A stretch of DNA of 64,000 nt from Actinomycetota bacterium (GCA_016179865.1 JACPCJ010000095.1:1-64000); one strand, 5' to 3'. Positions 8,328 to 17,016 are shown, numbered from the stretch's first letter. Numbers and translations are program-made. The notes: a model not told the origin generated them from the sequence alone.

Positions 8328-8391
8328 CCCGCCGCTCCGTGACAGATCACTGGCGTGTCGCAGCTGAGGACCGTCGACCTCGGGCCCTCGC

Positions 8392-8907
8392 GTGAGCCGC
8401 GGCTTCGTGTTGTGGCCGGATGCCGACGGGTCGGCGGCGATCCGAGGATTCTGGGATGCGTTGGCCACGGCAGCGCTGCCGTCGTGCAGCACGCACACCC
8501 ATCGCCTGCACCAGCCTCACATCTCTCTGTCGGTCGCAAACGAGCTGCCAGTGCAAGCGGCCCTTGACGCCGTCGGGGCAGTCCCGAGCAAGCCGATCCG
8601 GTTGCGGATCGAGTCCATCGGCCTATTCCCGGGCGGGGTGCTCTTTCTCGCGTGCGTTCCCAACCGGGAGCTTCTTGTCGAACAGCGGCGCGTCCACCAA
8701 CTCGTCGGGCCGCTCGGGACCGGGACCTGGCCGTTCCTCGCTGAGGGTGAGTGGATGCCTCATGTGACTTGCGGCTGGGGTCTCAGGGAGGACCAGTTCG
8801 CGCAAGCCGCCGCCTTGGCGACGAAGTGGCTCCCCATCCACGGGTGGCTCGACCACGGCGGAGTCGAGGACGGCACCACCGGAGAAAGCTGGCCCGCGCC
8901 CCAGTGA
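8392..8907 (+). CDS. 2H phosphoesterase / 2'-5' RNA ligase-like protein
   Basis: 171-residue protein with the two H-x-T/S motifs that define the 2H superfamily: PHISLSV (about residues 44-50) and MPHVTCGWG (about 121-129). These His pairs act on 2'-5' or cyclic phosphodiester bonds in RNA. It starts at a GTG and follows the second MazF module by 64 bases. Because MazF-type cleavage leaves 2',3'-cyclic phosphate ends, a functional link is conceivable, but this is inference from position only. Confidence 0.75.
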   Translation: MSRGFVLWPDADGSAAIRGFWDALATAALPSCSTHTHRLHQPHISLSVANELPVQAALDAVGAVPSKPIRLRIESIGLFPGGVLFLACVPNRELLVEQRRVHQLVGPLGTGTWPFLAEGEWMPHVTCGWGLREDQFAQAAALATKWLPIHGWLDHGGVEDGTTGESWPAPQ

Positions 8908-8997
8908 GGTGGTTCCCCGCCGGTGCTCTCTCGGGATCGCCGGACGGGGCCACTGATCCGTCGATAGGGGCCAGGCGACCCGTCGCACTACTGGTAT

Positions 8998-9021
8998 CCT
9001 TACCTCGATACGAGAGTAAGG
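8998..9021. promoter_or_regulatory. Hairpin/operator overlapping ribosome site of AbrB antitoxin
   Basis: CCTTAC and GTAAGG (8998-9003 and 9016-9021) with inner CTCG-ATA-CGAG form an almost perfect palindrome. It lies immediately before the antitoxin GTG at 9030 and includes part of the TAAGGAGG ribosome site, so it could be an AbrB operator and could also mask the ribosome site in RNA. Confidence 0.55.
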
Positions 9022-9029
9022 AGGTGGTC

Positions 9030-9278
9030 GTGGACGCTGCCGCGAAGGTCACGTCGAAGGGGCAGGTGACGGTCCCGAAGGCAGTTCGTGATGCGCTCGG
9101 CATCAAGGAGGGAGACGAGGTCGTCTTCCGCGTCGAGGGCGATCGGGCTGTTCTGGCTCGTACGCCGGACTTCCTCGATCTGGCGGGCACGATCCGGGTG
9201 CCCGCGGCGAAACGCAACGTGGCCTGGGATGAGGTCATCCGGCGTACGAGGTCCGACCGAGCCTCGGCGCGGCGTTGA
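9030..9278 (+). CDS. AbrB/MazE-family (SpoVT-AbrB) antitoxin
   Basis: 82-residue swapped-hairpin DNA-binding protein: KVTSKGQVTVPKAVRDALGI followed by GDEVVFRVEGDRAVL is the standard AbrB fold. The C-terminal part (residues 45-82) would bind the PIN toxin. The GTG at 9030 sits 5 bases after GGAGG, so it is preferred to GTG 9024 and to longer upstream frames. The next gene, a PIN toxin, overlaps it by 4 bases. Confidence 0.9.
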   Translation: MDAAAKVTSKGQVTVPKAVRDALGIKEGDEVVFRVEGDRAVLARTPDFLDLAGTIRVPAAKRNVAWDEVIRRTRSDRASARR

Positions 9279-9676
9279 GCGCGTTCATCGACACGAACGT
9301 CCTGGTCCGTCATCTGACAGGCGACCCGCCCGAGATGGGGGCACGGGCGACCGCCTACCTCCGACAGGAGCGGGAGCTGTTGCTCACTGATCTGGTGGCG
9401 GCCGAGACGGTGTACGTCCTGGAGTCGTTCTACGAGGCACCCCGAGCCGATGTCGCCGAAGCGCTGCGCTCGCTGCTCGCCTTCGACTCGATCGTCTGCG
9501 TCGATCCCGCGCTGCTGCTGCGAGCGGCCGAGGTGTACGAAACCGATGGGATCGACTTCGCCGAGGCCTACCTCGTCGCCTGTGCCGAGAGCACCGGGGT
9601 CGGCAACATCGCCTCCTTCGACCGGTCCCTCGATCGCGTCGACACGATCGAGCGGGTCGAGCCGCCGCCGGTCTGA
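9275..9676 (+). CDS. PIN-domain ribonuclease toxin (VapC-like)
   Basis: 133-residue PIN protein. Acidic metal-binding residues are all in place: FIDTNVLVR (Asp near residue 6), AAETVYVLE, TDGIDFAEAYLVA and ASFDRSLDRV. It is predicted to be a Mg/Mn-dependent RNase neutralised by the AbrB partner. The TTG start at 9275 overlaps the antitoxin TGA (TTGA), the same coupling style seen elsewhere in the window. Confidence 0.88.
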   Translation: MSAFIDTNVLVRHLTGDPPEMGARATAYLRQERELLLTDLVAAETVYVLESFYEAPRADVAEALRSLLAFDSIVCVDPALLLRAAEVYETDGIDFAEAYLVACAESTGVGNIASFDRSLDRVDTIERVEPPPV

Positions 9677-10032
9677 TCCGCGGGCACCGGCCGCCGGCCG
9701 CGAACGCGACGACGACGTAGGTCGGCGTGGCGGGCGAGTTTCTGTCGGCGCCGGTCATCCATCGCGGTGGTGCGCGAACCGGCGTGACGCGCGGAACCCG
9801 GTGGCTCACCGTCGACGACTACGCAGCCCTCTGCTCGGAAGAACCCGCAAGCGCGCTGGCCCGACATCACCGTTGTCGACGCCACCCGCGAGTAGCGGAC
9901 TGGTGGCTGGGCGCATCCGTCGAGCAGACACTCAGGTCACCTGATCTCGATCGGATTCCCCAATCCGATTATCCGAGCAGTGCGGCACGTCTTGCGCTGT
10001 CGTCCTTGGCTTGGCGACGGCATCATGAGGCC
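9677..10032. other. 356-bp stretch without a convincing gene
   Basis: Frames are open but have no start with a ribosome site and no recognisable domain. Near its end, ATCGGATT and AATCCGAT (9950-9957 and 9962-9969) form a perfect 8-bp hairpin around CCCC, which may be a regulatory site or terminator ahead of the hydrolase gene. The stretch may be debris between the toxin module and the hydrolase. Confidence 0.5.
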
Positions 10033-10839
10033 GTGGCGGAGTTTGTCGTGACCTCAGATGGTGAACGACTCGCAGTCGATATGGCTGGCGAGGCTGCTGG
10101 CGCATCGGTGCTGCTTTGTCACGCGCTGGCCGGGGGCCGGGAGACATGGAATGGCGTCTCGGCCGAGCTTCTTGCGTTTGGCTGTCAGGTGGTGACGTTC
10201 GATCAGCGAGGCCACGGTGAGTCGTCAGGTCCGGGGACGGTCACCGTCGAGCGTCTCGCCAACGATGTCGTTGAGGTGGTCACCCAGCTTGGGCTCGAAG
10301 AGGTATCTCTGGCCGGGCACTCAACGGGTGGCTACGCCCTCTTGGCGATCGATCCTGAGTTTCTCGACGAGCGAGCCCGATCAATCACAACGCTTGGGAC
10401 GACAGCGAGGCTCGAGAGTGCGCGCACGCGGGCGATGCTGCGCTGGGCTGGCTCACCAACGGCCGCGCGCCTCCAGGCGACTCGCTGGCCGGGAAAGATG
10501 CTCGTCCGAAGAGGAGCGTTCGGGCCCGATCCGACAGATGAAGCGATCGATATGACCTGGGCGACCGCTGCCCAGTGCTTGCCCGAAACGCGACGCCGCT
10601 ACATCACCGCCCTACTTGAAGGGTCAGATCTCACCAACCGAGTTGGCGCGATTCCAGTGCCGGTTACCTCGATCGCTGGCAGTCGAGACCGCGTCACGCC
10701 ACCCGAGCACGCTCGGATGATCGCCGAGATCGCGGCCGACGGGCGCTTTGTCGAACTCACTCACGTTGGTCACATGATCCCCGTCGAAGCGCCGACGGAG
10801 ACTGCCACGGCGATCATGGCTTCAATCGAGCGCCCATGA
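10033..10839 (+). CDS. Alpha/beta hydrolase
   Basis: 268-residue alpha/beta hydrolase. The nucleophile elbow is GHSTGGYA, the oxyanion region is HALAGGRETW, DQRGHGESSG is a typical strand-loop, SRDRVTPPEHA carries the acid Asp, and THVGHMIPVEAP the catalytic His. The frame is open further upstream, but homology-like sequence begins only at the GTG at 10033. Codon use shows more A/T at third positions than the neighbours (many GGT, GCT, TCA, CTT), which suggests recent transfer. Substrate unknown; esterase or C-C hydrolase are both possible. Confidence 0.8.
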   Translation: MAEFVVTSDGERLAVDMAGEAAGASVLLCHALAGGRETWNGVSAELLAFGCQVVTFDQRGHGESSGPGTVTVERLANDVVEVVTQLGLEEVSLAGHSTGGYALLAIDPEFLDERARSITTLGTTARLESARTRAMLRWAGSPTAARLQATRWPGKMLVRRGAFGPDPTDEAIDMTWATAAQCLPETRRRYITALLEGSDLTNRVGAIPVPVTSIAGSRDRVTPPEHARMIAEIAADGRFVELTHVGHMIPVEAPTETATAIMASIERP

Positions 10840-10877
10840 CCGCGCATCCTTCGCCAACCCGGCGCTCGCAGTTTCCT

Positions 10878-10934
10878 GCCGCGCAGTTGTCGTGATCGAG
10901 CCCCCAGCCACCCGAATCACGACGATTGCGCGGC
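10878..10934. terminator. 19-bp inverted repeat downstream of hydrolase
   Basis: Arms at 10878-10896 and 10916-10934 pair at 17 of 19 positions, and both mismatches are G-T wobbles in RNA; the loop is 19 nt. No T-run follows. It most probably ends the hydrolase transcript before the biotin operon. Confidence 0.55.
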
Positions 10935-11047
10935 GTGAAACGCGCCGGCGGCCACTTCGGTCAACAGACCGGCGGGTCCCGACCTTGGGTGCGGGGCGGA
11001 CCGGTCGATAGCCTTCGCCCGATCCGCCCCCGTCCCAAGGAGACCGG

Positions 11048-12115
11048 ATGCCGCTCGCGGCCGCCGAACGCGCGCTGCTCGAAGAGCGCCGCCCGCTAAC
11101 CAAAGAAGAGGTGCTCGCCGTCGCGCGTCTCCCCCTCGACGACCTGCCCGACCTCATCGCCCTCGCCCACAAGGTGCGGCTCGAATACCGCGGCCCTGAG
11201 GTCGAGCTCGAGAGCCTGATCAACGCCAAGTCGGGAGCGTGCGCCGAGGACTGTGCCTTCTGCTCGCAGTCCGCGCACTTCGACACCGGGGTCGACGTGT
11301 ACCCCTTCCTCGACGTCGAGGAGGTCGTCGCCGCGGCACGCGACTCCCGTGACGCCGGGGCCACCCAGTTCTGCATCGTGGTCGCCGTGCGGGGCCCGTC
11401 GGAGCGCCTATTGGATCGCGTCATCGACGCCGTTGACGCCGTCCACGCCGAGACGGGGCTGGAGGTCGCGTGCTCCCTCGGGCTCCTGACCCCCGAGCAA
11501 GCGCAGCGCCTCGCCACGCACGGCGTCCGTCGCTACAACCACAACCTCGAGGCCCCTCGCTCGATGTTCCCCCGGATCTGCACGACGCACACCTACGACG
11601 ACCGGGTCGAGACGGCGCTGCTCGCCAAGTCGACGGGGATGGAGCTGTGCTGCGGCGGGATCATGGGCATGGGCGAGACGCTCGAGGAGCGCATCGACTT
11701 CGCCTTCGAGCTGGCGGCGCTCGACCCGTGCGAGGTGCCGGTCAACTTCCTCAACCCGCGGCCGGGCACGCCGCTGGCTGCGACCCCGGTGCTCTCATCA
11801 CGCGAAGCCCTGCAAGCCATCGCCCTCTTTCGGCTCGTGATGCCCGCGGCGTGGATCCGCCTCGCCGGGGGCCGCGAGCTGGTGCTCGGCGAACTCCAGG
11901 CCATGGGGCTCTACGCCGGAGCCAACGCCCTCATCATCGGCAACTACCTCACCACCCTGGGCCGGACGCCGGAAGAGGACATCGCCCTCCTCGACGCCCT
12001 CGGCATGCCGGTCGCCGACGGCCCGGGAGAGGGTCGCTACGTAGTCGCCGCCGACGGCACCCACGCCCTGCCCGCCCGCCCTCCCCGCACCCGGATCCCG
12101 TTGAACGTCGAGTGA
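11048..12115 (+). CDS. bioB: Biotin synthase
   Basis: Radical SAM enzyme that inserts sulfur into dethiobiotin, the last step of biotin synthesis. The 355-residue length fits. The SAM cluster motif C65-AED-C69-AF-C72 is clear. Other BioB markers are YNHNLE, CCGGIMGMGET and VNFLNPRPGTPL. GGAGACCGG precedes the ATG. It leads a bioB-bioA-bioF-bioD operon; its stop overlaps the bioA GTG. No bioC or bioH is seen here, so pimeloyl supply must be encoded elsewhere. Confidence 0.97.
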   Translation: MPLAAAERALLEERRPLTKEEVLAVARLPLDDLPDLIALAHKVRLEYRGPEVELESLINAKSGACAEDCAFCSQSAHFDTGVDVYPFLDVEEVVAAARDSRDAGATQFCIVVAVRGPSERLLDRVIDAVDAVHAETGLEVACSLGLLTPEQAQRLATHGVRRYNHNLEAPRSMFPRICTTHTYDDRVETALLAKSTGMELCCGGIMGMGETLEERIDFAFELAALDPCEVPVNFLNPRPGTPLAATPVLSSREALQAIALFRLVMPAAWIRLAGGRELVLGELQAMGLYAGANALIIGNYLTTLGRTPEEDIALLDALGMPVADGPGEGRYVVAADGTHALPARPPRTRIPLNVE

Positions 12116-13476
12116 ACGCCACCGGGGACTACCGGAAGCTCGACCAGGCCCACGTCTGGCACCCGTTCACCCCGATGTCCGTCTGGCTCAACGACGACCC
12201 GCTCGTCATCGAGCGGGGTGAGGGCTGCGAGCTGATCGACACCGACGGCAACCGCTACCTCGACGGGGTCTCGTCGCTGTGGGTCAACATCCACGGCCAC
12301 GGCCACCCAGCCATCGACGCCGCCATCCGCGAACAACTCGACGCCGTTGCCCACTCAACCTTCCTCGGCCTCACCCACCCCCCGGCCATCGAACTTGCCG
12401 CCCGCCTCGTCGCCATCGCCCCTGGGGATCTGACCCGGGTCTTCTTCTCCGAGAACGGCGCCGCCGCCGTCGAGGTGGCCCTGAAGATGGCGTACTCCTA
12501 CTGGCGCAACCAGGGCCAGGAGCGCGACCGCTTCGTGCGCCTCCAGCACGCCTACCACGGCGACACAATCGGCGCCGTGTCCATCGGGGGCATCGAGCGC
12601 TTTCACGACAGCTACCGCCCGCTGCTCTTCGCCACCGCCGAGCTGCCGGCGCCCTACTGCTACCGGTGCCCGCTCGGCAAGGAGTACCCCTCGTGCGACA
12701 TCGCCTGCGCCGACGAGCTGGAGCCGCTCCTCGCCCGCGAGGGAGACCGGGTGGCGGCCGTGGTGGTGGAGCCACTCGTGCAGGGCGCCGCCGGGATGAT
12801 CACCGCCCCCGACGGGCACCTGGCCCGCGTCGCCGAGATCGTCCGCCGCCATGGAGTCCTGTTGGTCGTGGACGAGGTGGCCACCGGCTTCGGGCGCACG
12901 GGACGGATGTTCGCGTCGGAGATCGACGGCGTGGAGCCCGACATCATGTGCCTCGCCAAGGGCATCACCGGGGGCTACCTGCCGCTGTCCGCCACCCTCG
13001 CCACAGAGGCCGTCTTCGACGCCTTCCTTGGGGCCCCCGAGGAGCACAAGACCCTGTACCACGGCCACTCGTACTCCGCGAACCCGCTGTGCTGCGCGGC
13101 GGCGCTCGCCAACCTGGCCGTCTTCGAGGAGGAACGCACCCTCGAGGGGCTTGAACCCAAGATCGAGCTGTTGCGCGAGCTGTTGGAGCCGCTCCGCCGC
13201 CACCCCAACGTGGGCGACATCCGCCAGCGGGGCTTCATGGTCGGGATCGAGCTGGTGGCGGACAAGCAAACCAAGGCGGAGTTCGACGAGGCCCTCCAGA
13301 CGGGGGCCGAGGTGGCACGCCGGGCCCGCCCCAAGGGAGTGATCGTGCGGCCCCTGGGCGACGTGGTGGTGCTGATGCCGCCCCTCGCCATGTCGGAGCA
13401 GCAGCTCAACACGCTGGTCCGGGCCGTGGCCGAAGCGATCGACGAAGCGTGCGCCGCAGTGGGGAGTTCGCCATGA
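12112..13476 (+). CDS. bioA: Adenosylmethionine-8-amino-7-oxononanoate transaminase
   Basis: PLP-dependent class III aminotransferase that converts KAPA to DAPA with SAM as amino donor. 454 residues. WHPFTPM near the N-terminus is a BioA hallmark, SSLWVNIHGH and FFSENGAAAVEVALKMA follow, VVDEVATGFGRTG holds the PLP-ring aspartate, and K283 in LAKGITGGYLPL is the PLP lysine. The GTG start overlaps the bioB stop (GTGA). The frame is open far upstream inside bioB, but that part is shadow. Confidence 0.96.
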   Translation: MNATGDYRKLDQAHVWHPFTPMSVWLNDDPLVIERGEGCELIDTDGNRYLDGVSSLWVNIHGHGHPAIDAAIREQLDAVAHSTFLGLTHPPAIELAARLVAIAPGDLTRVFFSENGAAAVEVALKMAYSYWRNQGQERDRFVRLQHAYHGDTIGAVSIGGIERFHDSYRPLLFATAELPAPYCYRCPLGKEYPSCDIACADELEPLLAREGDRVAAVVVEPLVQGAAGMITAPDGHLARVAEIVRRHGVLLVVDEVATGFGRTGRMFASEIDGVEPDIMCLAKGITGGYLPLSATLATEAVFDAFLGAPEEHKTLYHGHSYSANPLCCAAALANLAVFEEERTLEGLEPKIELLRELLEPLRRHPNVGDIRQRGFMVGIELVADKQTKAEFDEALQTGAEVARRARPKGVIVRPLGDVVVLMPPLAMSEQQLNTLVRAVAEAIDEACAAVGSSP

Positions 13477-14645
13477 CCGATCCCCTCGACTTCCTCGACG
13501 AGGAGCTGGCCGGGCTCGACGCCGCGTCGCTCCGGCGCCGGGTGCGCTCGCTCTCGTCGGCCCAGGATCCCGAGGTCGTGCTCGACGGTCGCCGGCTCGT
13601 GCTGCTGGCGTCCAACAACTATCTCGGTCTCGCCAACCACCCGCGGGTCGTGGCCGCCGCCAAACAGGCGGCCGACGAGTGGGGGGTCGGTGCAGGGTCT
13701 GCCCGCCTCATCAGCGGGGGCGTCACGCTCCACGACGAGCTGGAGCGGCGCCTGGCCGAGTTGAAGGGTCAGGCCGACGCCGTGCTGTTCTCCTCCGGCT
13801 ACCTCGCCAACCTCGGCACGATCTCGGCGCTCGTCGGGCCCGCCGACGCCGTGTTCTCCGACGAGCTGAATCACGCCTCCATCATCGACGGGTGCCGGCT
13901 GTCGAGGGCCGGCGTCCACGTCTACCCCCACCGCGACGTCGACCAGCTCGAGAAGCTCCTCTCTGACTGGCGCCGCGACCACGCCGGCGACCGTGCGCTC
14001 GTGGTGACCGACTCGGTCTTCTCCATGGACGGCGACCTGGCGCCCCTCCCCGACCTCGCCGATGTGTGCGAGGCGTACCGGGCCATCCTCATGGTCGACG
14101 AGGCCCACGCCACCGGCGTCGTAGGGCCCGAGGGGCGGGGCGCGGTGGCCCACTTCCGCATGGAGGATCGGGTACCGGTCGTCATGGGCACCCTGTCGAA
14201 GGCCCTCGGGTCCGCCGGGGGGTTCGTCGCCGGGTCGGCATCGCTCTGCGACTACCTGCGCAACCGGGCGCGGGCATTCATTTTCGACACGGCCATGCCG
14301 GCGCCCGTGGCGGCCGCAGCTCTGGCCGCGCTCGACCTGTTGACGTTGGAACCAGGGCGGCCGGAACGGGTTCGCGACCGGGCCCTACGCCTGCACGACG
14401 AGCTGCGCCTCCTCGGATACGAGGCGCTGGCACCCGACGCCGCCGTGGTTCCGGTGATGGTGGGCGAGGCCCAGGTCGCGGTCGACCTCGCCGCTCGGCT
14501 CCTCGATCTGGGCGTTCTCGTTCCGGCCATCCGGCCCCCCACCGTCGCTCCCGGCACCTCCCGCCTCCGATGCACCGTCATGGCGAGCCACACCGACGAC
14601 CATCTCCGCCGCGCCGTCGACGCCTTCGCTGCCTGCGCACCTTGA
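13473..14645 (+). CDS. bioF: 8-amino-7-oxononanoate synthase
   Basis: PLP enzyme that condenses pimeloyl thioester with alanine, the first ring-forming step in biotin synthesis. 390 residues. Typical stretches: SNNYLGLANHP, GSARLISGG, FSSGYLANLG, DEAHATGVVGPEGRG, and the PLP lysine K243 in TLSKALGSAGG. The ATG at 13473 has a GGGGAG ribosome site and overlaps bioA by 4 bases. Its stop overlaps bioD. Confidence 0.95.
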   Translation: MTDPLDFLDEELAGLDAASLRRRVRSLSSAQDPEVVLDGRRLVLLASNNYLGLANHPRVVAAAKQAADEWGVGAGSARLISGGVTLHDELERRLAELKGQADAVLFSSGYLANLGTISALVGPADAVFSDELNHASIIDGCRLSRAGVHVYPHRDVDQLEKLLSDWRRDHAGDRALVVTDSVFSMDGDLAPLPDLADVCEAYRAILMVDEAHATGVVGPEGRGAVAHFRMEDRVPVVMGTLSKALGSAGGFVAGSASLCDYLRNRARAFIFDTAMPAPVAAAALAALDLLTLEPGRPERVRDRALRLHDELRLLGYEALAPDAAVVPVMVGEAQVAVDLAARLLDLGVLVPAIRPPTVAPGTSRLRCTVMASHTDDHLRRAVDAFAACAP

Positions 14646-15289
14646 CCATTCGCTTCGTCACCGGCACCGACACCGGCGTGGGCAAGACGGTAGCGGCCGC
14701 CGCCCTCGTACGGGCCTCGGTCGCGGACGGCCGATCGGTCATCTACTTCAAGCCGGTCCAGACCGGCGTCGGCCCCGCTGAGCCAGGTGACGCCGACTTC
14801 GTGCGGGCCGCAGCCGAGGTCACGGCGGTCGAGGGCCTGCGATTCCCCGACCCGCTTGCCCCGGCTGTGGCGGCGGAGGTGGCGGGCGAGAAGGTGGACG
14901 CCGACGCGCTCGCCACCCGGGCCCTCGATCTGGCGGCGGAGGTCGACGATCTCGTCGTGGAGGGGGCCGGGGGCCTGCTCGTGCCCCTCTCCGACTCCGT
15001 CGACATGGCGGGCTTTGCGCGGATGCTCGGCGCCGAGCTGGTGGTGGTGGCTCGCCCGACGCTCGGCACCCTCAACCACACCGCCCTCACCCTGGAGGCT
15101 GCTCGCGCCCGCGGCTTCGAGCCCGTCCTGGTCATCGCCGGATGGCCAGCGGAGCCCGACCTGACCGAAACCACCAACCGCGCCCGGCTGGAAGCGATGG
15201 CCCCGCTCCTGGGCGTCGTGCCCGCCATCCCCGGCCTCAACGTCGAGGCGGGAGCGTGCCCGGAGCCACCGGTGCTCCGGCCCCGCTGA
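14642..15289 (+). CDS. bioD: Dethiobiotin synthetase
   Basis: ATP-dependent carboxylase that closes the ureido ring of dethiobiotin. 215 residues. The P-loop GTDTGVGKT is at residues 8-16, FKPVQTGV follows, and VEGAGGLLVPL is the second family motif. The TTG start at 14642 overlaps the bioF stop (TTGA). Last gene of the biotin operon; the next gene follows after 6 bases and may be co-transcribed. Confidence 0.93.
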   Translation: MTIRFVTGTDTGVGKTVAAAALVRASVADGRSVIYFKPVQTGVGPAEPGDADFVRAAAEVTAVEGLRFPDPLAPAVAAEVAGEKVDADALATRALDLAAEVDDLVVEGAGGLLVPLSDSVDMAGFARMLGAELVVVARPTLGTLNHTALTLEAARARGFEPVLVIAGWPAEPDLTETTNRARLEAMAPLLGVVPAIPGLNVEAGACPEPPVLRPR

Positions 15290-15295
15290 TCCACG

Positions 15296-15682
15296 ATGGG
15301 ATGGGCCCGCTGGGTGGTTGGCGCCGTGGCGTTCGTCGGCGCCGCGTGGCTCGGCGTCTTCCTCCTCGCCCGCCGGCTGCCACCCGGGGTTGCACGAGAG
15401 GCCGTGCTCTTCATCCCGCACGCGGTGGTCACGGTCAAGCGTCTGATGCGAGATCCGAGCGTGCCCCGGCGGGTCAAACTCGTGCTGGCCTTCGCCGGCC
15501 TCTGGGCCTTCTCTCCCATCGACCTCATCCCCGAGTTCATCCCCGTGGTCGGGGTCCTCGACGACCTCGTCGTCGTAGCGTTTGCACTGCGGTACGCAGC
15601 CCGGCACACACCGCCTGAATCGCTCCGCGCCGCCTGGCCGGGAGATCCCCGCTTGCTGAATCGACTTCTGGGGCACCCATGA
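15296..15682 (+). CDS. DUF1232 (YkvA-like) membrane protein
   Basis: 128-residue protein with one N-terminal membrane helix (residues 5-25) and the DUF1232 core SPIDLIPEFIPVVGVLDDLVVV, which probably forms a membrane hairpin. The family is widespread and of unknown function. It starts 6 bases after bioD, so it may ride on the biotin transcript without a biotin role. Confidence 0.8.
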   Translation: MGWARWVVGAVAFVGAAWLGVFLLARRLPPGVAREAVLFIPHAVVTVKRLMRDPSVPRRVKLVLAFAGLWAFSPIDLIPEFIPVVGVLDDLVVVAFALRYAARHTPPESLRAAWPGDPRLLNRLLGHP

Positions 15683-15722
15683 TGGGCGTCAAGACCTGCC
15701 TGCCCAGCGCCGACAAGGAACC

Positions 15723-16364
15723 ATGCCGCCGGTGAGCATCGAGATCCCCAAGCTCCGCGCGCTTGTTCGACACGCCTTGCCCAACGTGGTCGAGGCCACG
15801 CTCGCCCCGCTGGCGGTCTTCTACGGCGCCATGTGGGCGATCGGCGTCTGGGGTGCGCTCGGCGCCGCCCTCGTGTGGTCGTACGGCGCCATCGGCTTCC
15901 GGCTCGTAACGGGCCGGCGCGTCCCGGGGATCCTGCTCCTCGGCGCCTTCGGCCTGACGGCACGCACCGTCGTCGCCCTCGCCAGCGGCAGCACCTTCGT
16001 CTACTTCCTCCAGCCGTCGCTGGGAACTGTCGCCGTGGCCGGCACCTTCTTGATGTCCGTTCCCGCCGGGCGCCCGCTGGCCCAACACCTCGCCGTCGAC
16101 TTCTGCCCGCTCCCCGAAGCGTTCATGGCCCACCCGCATGTGCAGGTGTTCTTTGCCCGCATCTCGGTGCTCTGGGGCTTCGTGTTCCTGGCCAACGCCG
16201 CCACCACGGTGTGGTTGCTCATGAGTCAGTCGATCGGGGTCTACCTCTTGGCCAAGACGGTAACCGGGTGGGCCCTGAGCGGCAGCGCCATCGGCATCTC
16301 CGCGTGGTGGTTCCTGCGGTCGATGCGCGGCGAAGGCATCGCCGTCACCCGCGCCCCCGCCTGA
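15723..16364 (+). CDS. Multi-spanning membrane protein (VC0807-like)
   Basis: 213-residue integral membrane protein with about five hydrophobic helices (FYGAMWAIGVWGALGAAL, ILLLGAFGLTARTVVAL, FLQPSLGTVAVAGTFL, VLWGFVFLANAATTVWLL and a last one). The arrangement and PSLGT/AGRPLAQ stretch fit the VC0807 group, related to intracellular septation protein A; the family role is unknown. Soluble ends are short. A strong hairpin follows its stop. Confidence 0.65.
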   Translation: MPPVSIEIPKLRALVRHALPNVVEATLAPLAVFYGAMWAIGVWGALGAALVWSYGAIGFRLVTGRRVPGILLLGAFGLTARTVVALASGSTFVYFLQPSLGTVAVAGTFLMSVPAGRPLAQHLAVDFCPLPEAFMAHPHVQVFFARISVLWGFVFLANAATTVWLLMSQSIGVYLLAKTVTGWALSGSAIGISAWWFLRSMRGEGIAVTRAPA

Positions 16365-16370
16365 TTCACA

Positions 16371-16417
16371 AACTTTGGATCTTCGCGTGGGCTATGCCCG
16401 CGCAAAGACCCAAAGTT
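16371..16417. terminator. Hairpin in convergent gap
   Basis: AACTTTGG at 16371 and CCAAAGTT ending at 16417 frame a long imperfect stem around TAT, with GGGC/GCCC at the tip. It fills the gap between the plus-strand membrane gene and the minus-strand nitroreductase and can serve as terminator in both directions. Confidence 0.7.
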
Positions 16418-16424
16418 CGGGGAG

Positions 16425-17000
16425 TCAGGGCTGGTAGCGCTCCACGAGGCCGTCGAGGGCGGGGTCGTTCGGCGCCTTGCGGGCCGCGTCGGTCGGGGTC
16501 CCCAGGTAGAGGAACCCGACGACGTCGTCTTCACTGCCCAGGCCGAGCGCACTTCGCACGCGCGGGTCGTAGGCGGGGTCACCCGTGCGCCACATCGAGC
16601 CGTAACCCAAGGCGGTGGCGGCGAGAAGCACGTTCTGGGCCGCGGCCACGGCGGCGTCGCGCTGTTCGACCCACGGGATCTTCTCCGACGGCCTCCGAAC
16701 CGCGCACACGACCACGACCATGGGTGCCCGGCGGAGCTTGGTCAGCTCCTTCTCGTGTTTCGCCGGCTCCGGGTCCTTGCCTGCCTCCTCGCAGCGGGCG
16801 AGATAGGCGTCGGCAAGGACCTTGCCGAAGGCGTCCATCCCGTCGTCCTCGAGCACGACGAACTTGAACGGGCGCAGCGAATCGTGGTCGGGCGCGCAGG
16901 CCGCCGCCTCGAGGATGACCTTGAGGTCGTCGTGCGAAGGCGCTGGTTCTCCGAGGCGACCGATGGACCGGCGGGCTCTGATCGCTTCGACTGCGTCCAT
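16425..17000 (-). CDS. Nitroreductase family protein
   Basis: 191-residue FMN-dependent nitroreductase-like protein. MDAVEAIRARRSIGRL is the usual N-terminus with the FMN-phosphate Arg-Arg-Ser; APDHDSLRPFKFVVL and NVLLAATALGYGSMWRTG are FMN/dimer motifs. It resembles the short YdjA-like branch, which lacks the long insert of larger nitroreductases. It is transcribed away from the acyl-CoA synthetase, with a CTGAC/GTCAG site between them, so it may belong to the same regulon. Physiological substrate unknown. Confidence 0.85.
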   Translation of the reverse strand: MDAVEAIRARRSIGRLGEPAPSHDDLKVILEAAACAPDHDSLRPFKFVVLEDDGMDAFGKVLADAYLARCEEAGKDPEPAKHEKELTKLRRAPMVVVVCAVRRPSEKIPWVEQRDAAVAAAQNVLLAATALGYGSMWRTGDPAYDPRVRSALGLGSEDDVVGFLYLGTPTDAARKAPNDPALDGLVERYQP

Positions 17001-17016
17001 CCGACCTCCATGGAAA

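Noticed and set aside
9727-10032. Upstream extension of the alpha/beta hydrolase by about 100 residues
   Set aside because: No domain match, no ribosome site, and a perfect hairpin at 9950-9969; the fold starts at the GTG at 10033.
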